The notes under the pieces: generated by a model
What the model was told of the DNA's origin: nothing
The model's database searches: none
The model's input: only the letters and a program-made list of their open reading frames with translations
Translations under genes and position numbers: made by a program
Source: Rheinheimera maricola
GTDB lineage: Bacteria; Pseudomonadota; Gammaproteobacteria; Enterobacterales; Alteromonadaceae
NCBI RefSeq assembly: GCF_016918075.2
Contig: NZ_JAERPS020000002.1
Span: forward strand, 558,001 to 622,000
Reading direction: 5' to 3'
DNA length: 64,000 nucleotides
Shown here: piece after piece, positions 61,265 through 64,000 of the stretch
How positions within the stretch are numbered: position 1 is the stretch's first letter
How the letters are laid out: each line of letters opens with the position of its first letter

Positions 61265-62467
61265 ATGTCCGTAAGCTCCACTGAGCAGCAGTTATTAGTG
61301 TTTATTATGTTGTTAACTGGGGTATCAACCATAGCCTGGCTTATTTTGTCGCGGCTAATGCGCATTGCCCCTGTTGCCAGCCTACGTTTTTCTGCCGCCA
61401 ATATGCTGCTGTTTGTTGGCGTGGCTATGTTATTTTTACGCCAGGTAGATAGCAGCCTGCTGTTTTGGCTGGGTGCCGACTTACTGGCATTATTGGCTTT
61501 TGTCGCATTAAAAGCCGGCTTTTTGGCGCTGTTTAAACACCCCTCTGCCATTAAAACAGACCTCGGCTTACTGTTGCTGTGGTCCATACTAGCGCTACAG
61601 GTGCCAGATAATGCCAAAGAGCATTGGCTCGGCCTGTTGTTTTCTGCGTTTGCTTTTATCAGCCTGGCATCGAGCACCACTATTTTGTATCAGGCTTCCG
61701 CTAACAGTTTTAAAAAACGCTATGCCGCGGCAGTAGCCGCCCCTTTAGCGGGTATCAGCCTGCTGTTTTTACTGCGTTTTTTAACCTCGCTATTTATTGA
61801 GCAGCAAGATACGCCAGTAGTACACCAGGGTAAATCTGAGCTGTACTGGGCCTATTTAGTGTTTGTATTGCTGGTCAATATCACCATTTTCAGCAGCACC
61901 TTAGTGCGCCTGGTAGCCAAAATACGCCATCTGGCAGACCGCGATCAGCTTACTGGCCTATACAATCGTTTTGCTCTTAACCGTAAACTGATGCAACTGC
62001 AGCATCTGCATATGCGCCATCAGCAGCCATATGCCATTTTGTTGTTCGATTTAGACCACTTTAAGCGCATCAATGACCGTTTCGGTCATTTAGCCGGCGA
62101 CAAAGCCCTTAAGCACGCCGCTAATTTACTCAGCAGCAATATTCGCAGCGAAGATGTCCTTGGCCGTTTTGGTGGTGAGGAGTTTTTGCTGTTACTACCC
62201 ATGACAGAGCGCCCAATGGCAGAGCAGGTGGCGGCTAAATTACTAGCAGTTTTACACCAACACCCGCTGCAGCTAAATGACAATACCCTACAGCTTACCA
62301 GCAGTATTGGTATCGCCGTTGCCGGGCTAGAAAACCCTGCAGCCAGCAGCGAAGTATTGCTACAACAAGCCGATCAGGCGTTATACCAAGCAAAAGACAA
62401 CGGCCGGGACCAGATAAACACGTACACAGCACCCACTGATACAGGCTTAAAAACCACGATAAGCTAA
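61265..62467 (+). CDS. Membrane diguanylate cyclase
   Basis: A 400-residue protein: an N-terminal membrane domain with about six spans (first 215 residues) and a GGDEF domain (about 235-395). The active site is GRFGGEEFLLLLP with an RSED inhibitory site five residues upstream, so synthesis of c-di-GMP with product inhibition is expected. The linker LAKIRHLADRDQLTGLYNRF is the classic GGDEF entry. The start is uncertain: ATG 61265 has a weak RBS, and an in-frame TTG at 61205 would add 20 residues. Confidence 0.93.
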   Translation: MSVSSTEQQLLVFIMLLTGVSTIAWLILSRLMRIAPVASLRFSAANMLLFVGVAMLFLRQVDSSLLFWLGADLLALLAFVALKAGFLALFKHPSAIKTDLGLLLLWSILALQVPDNAKEHWLGLLFSAFAFISLASSTTILYQASANSFKKRYAAAVAAPLAGISLLFLLRFLTSLFIEQQDTPVVHQGKSELYWAYLVFVLLVNITIFSSTLVRLVAKIRHLADRDQLTGLYNRFALNRKLMQLQHLHMRHQQPYAILLFDLDHFKRINDRFGHLAGDKALKHAANLLSSNIRSEDVLGRFGGEEFLLLLPMTERPMAEQVAAKLLAVLHQHPLQLNDNTLQLTSSIGIAVAGLENPAASSEVLLQQADQALYQAKDNGRDQINTYTAPTDTGLKTTIS

Positions 62468-62615
62468 GCGCAAAATTCGCTTTTGACTACTGTGGCCAGC
62501 ACAGTGAACGTTGTGCTCATCTGGCCCGGCGCGTTTATTAGCAGCAGCCGAATCTAACAACTTGTGATAATATTTCAGCCAGATTAAGTAGATACCCGCA
62601 GTTAGAGGCAGCATT

Positions 62616-63233
62616 ATGGCAAGACGCACCAAAGCCGAAGCAGAAAGCACCCGTGCCGCTATTTTAGATGCAGCTGAAGTGTTGTTTTATCAGCATGGCG
62701 TGTCTCGTACAACGCTGGAGAAAATTGCCACTGCCGCCCAGGTTACCCGTGGCGCCATTTACTGGCATTTTGACAACAAAGCCGCGCTGTTTAATGCCAT
62801 GCTAGAACGGGTGCGTTTGCCATTTCAGCATTTGCTGGATGCTGTCGATAGCAACACCATGGCCGATCCTTTTTTGCAAATCCGCGATTTAATGGTCAAT
62901 GGTTTAACCTTAATTGCCAGCAGTCAGCAGCATCATCGCGTACTCACTATTGTGTTTCATCGCTGCGAATATATTGACGAATTAAACCCGGCCGTAACCA
63001 AACAAGATGAGCTGGATGAACAAGCCGTGGCCGTAATGCAACGTGCCTTTGAACGTGCAGAAAAATCCGGTAGTTTGCGCAGTGGTGTGTCGCCAAGAAT
63101 GGCGGCGATGTCACTGCATATGTATGTTGGCGGTATTATCAGCCATTATTTGTTAAAGCCGCAGCAATGTGACTTACAACAGTATGCCGGCAGCTTAATT
63201 GACACTATGTTGCAGGGCTTAAAGCAGCCTTAA
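62616..63233 (+). CDS. TetR-family regulator, AcrR-like
   Basis: A 205-residue TetR regulator. The N-terminal HTH reads ARRTKAEAESTRAAILDAAEVLFYQHG, TTLEKIATAAQVTRGAIYWHF, as in repressors of RND efflux pumps (AcrR, TtgR). The C-terminal domain contains IVFHRCEYIDELNPAV and ends IDTMLQGL, also AcrR-like. No efflux pump lies in the window; it is divergent from nothing and followed by a sensor gene, so its target is unclear. A TGTGATAAT extended -10 lies about 45 bp upstream. Confidence 0.92.
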   Translation: MARRTKAEAESTRAAILDAAEVLFYQHGVSRTTLEKIATAAQVTRGAIYWHFDNKAALFNAMLERVRLPFQHLLDAVDSNTMADPFLQIRDLMVNGLTLIASSQQHHRVLTIVFHRCEYIDELNPAVTKQDELDEQAVAVMQRAFERAEKSGSLRSGVSPRMAAMSLHMYVGGIISHYLLKPQQCDLQQYAGSLIDTMLQGLKQP

Positions 63234-63381
63234 GTGGCTATGCAGTGGCAGACATTTAAATATACTTACATTCTACTGCGACTTTTGTATTGTCGGCCTT
63301 GCTTTCATCCACGGCGTCTAACACACTGAAATACTGCTAATATATGTGGTGTTTAGCTTGCCAACCTTGCGGAGTGCCGAT

Positions 63382-64000
63382 TTGAAATACCTATTGATGG
63401 TACCGTTTCAGTTAATCCTGTTCGCCAGCATAGTACTTATAAGCACCGCCACCGCCCATGCCAGCAATTGGCACAAACGACTTATCGACAATAACCTGCC
63501 CAATGTTGGCATTTACAGCATCACCCAGGATCAGCATGGCTATGTGTGGCTGGCATCGACCAATATTGGTTTAATGCAGTATGACGGCTATCAGTTTCAG
63601 CATCATCCACTGTTAAATCAAAGCCTGACCAAGCTAAAGTGGGTGCCGGATATTGATGCGCTGGCATTTGATCAATATAACAACCTCTGGACCGGCAGCT
63701 GGGGCCATGGTCTGGCGCGGGTTGATGCCGCAGACGGCGCTATTTCGTTGTTTAATGGCGCCCCCGCCGATACCCTGGCCAGCCCCTTTGTCCAAACACT
63801 CTTTCTGGATCGGCAGCAACGACTGTGGGTTGGTACCACTGCGGGCATTAATCGATATGCTGACGCCAGCGGCTTAATCCGCATCGACTCGGCGGACGAT
63901 ATTATGCCCAGCCGGCGTGTTTGGGCGTTTGCGCAAACGCCGGATAACAGCATCTGGATTGCCACCTCAGCTGGCCTGTACCGCTGGCAACAACATAGCG
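63382..64000 (+). CDS. Beta-propeller sensor protein, N-terminal part (3' end outside window)
   Basis: An open frame of 206 codons running off the right edge. The TTG at 63382 has GGAG 7 nt upstream; an ATG at 63397 is the alternative. A signal sequence (LILFASIVLISTATAHA) precedes two-component-regulator-type propeller repeats with the pattern SITQDQHGYVWLASTNIGLMQYDGY, DQYNNLWTGSWGHGLARVD, DRQQRLWVGTTAGINRY and NSIWIATSAGLYRW. Such periplasmic propellers usually end in a Y_Y_Y domain, a transmembrane helix and a kinase or GGDEF output, which is not visible here. Likely a nutrient or polysaccharide sensor. Confidence 0.9.
   Translation, partial: MKYLLMVPFQLILFASIVLISTATAHASNWHKRLIDNNLPNVGIYSITQDQHGYVWLASTNIGLMQYDGYQFQHHPLLNQSLTKLKWVPDIDALAFDQYNNLWTGSWGHGLARVDAADGAISLFNGAPADTLASPFVQTLFLDRQQRLWVGTTAGINRYADASGLIRIDSADDIMPSRRVWAFAQTPDNSIWIATSAGLYRWQQHS

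Noticed and set aside
62616-63233. TetR gene as local repressor of an efflux pump.
   Set aside because: AcrR-like sequence, but no pump genes lie in the window, so no target is assigned.

Overview
The window looks like chromosomal DNA of a heterotrophic Gram-negative gammaproteobacterium. It has lipoprotein and Sec signals, a TonB-dependent receptor, several c-di-GMP enzymes, balanced base composition and dense, mostly intact genes. The protein mix resembles the Rheinheimera/Alishewanella/Alteromonadales group, but this placement is inferred from style and not from a marker gene. No rRNA, tRNA, CRISPR array, transposase or prophage was seen.

Layout. 0-7 kb: the 3' part of recG, small secreted proteins, a DUF1445 (D-glutamate-cyclase-like) enzyme with a LysR regulator, and a TPR/PAS membrane sensor. 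7-20 kb: a possible structured RNA, a secreted GH25-like/C39-like two-domain protein, an MFS/TonB-receptor pair with a divergent LysR gene, a class III aminotransferase, an NlpC/P60-like protein, and a three-gene operon (phosphodiester glycosidase, metallophosphatase, lipoprotein paralogue of the GH25-like/C39-like protein). 20-27 kb: hipBA, small proteins, a PAS/GAF diguanylate cyclase and an M1 peptidase. 27-31 kb, leftward: the operon lipoprotein - aldehyde dehydrogenase - ureohydrolase - LuxR regulator. 31-37 kb, rightward: amidase, pxpA-pxpB-pxpC, DUF4392 and D-amino-acid transaminase. 37-40 kb: a class 3 lipase flanked by two related exported proteins, looking like an effector/immunity module. 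40-46 kb: PaiB-like protein, GNAT, a frameshifted MocR regulator, small membrane proteins and a sensor GGDEF-EAL protein. 46-54 kb: N-acetylmuramate release and catabolism (nagX, secreted nagZ, symporter, murK, murQ, namZ). 54-64 kb: a solute-binding protein, pirin, flavin reductase, esterase, M14 peptidase, NhaC antiporter, D-Ala-D-Ala dipeptidase, diguanylate cyclase, TetR regulator and the start of a propeller sensor.

Common theme (inference): much of the window could serve scavenging of bacterial cell wall. Secreted hydrolases would cut glycan, peptide and phosphodiester bonds. MurNAc would be freed by NagZ/NamZ, imported, phosphorylated and opened by MurK/MurQ. D-amino acids could be handled by the transaminase, the two D-glutamate-cyclase-type proteins and PxpABC.

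The most unusual non-coding signals are: (1) a 99-bp element present twice, each copy just downstream of a gene in the same sense orientation, whose differences include a compensatory base-pair change; and (2) a dyad AACC-N3-GGTT found as a perfect 17-bp inverted pair between the two divergent catabolic operons at 31.4 kb and again beside the LysR start at 13.26 kb.
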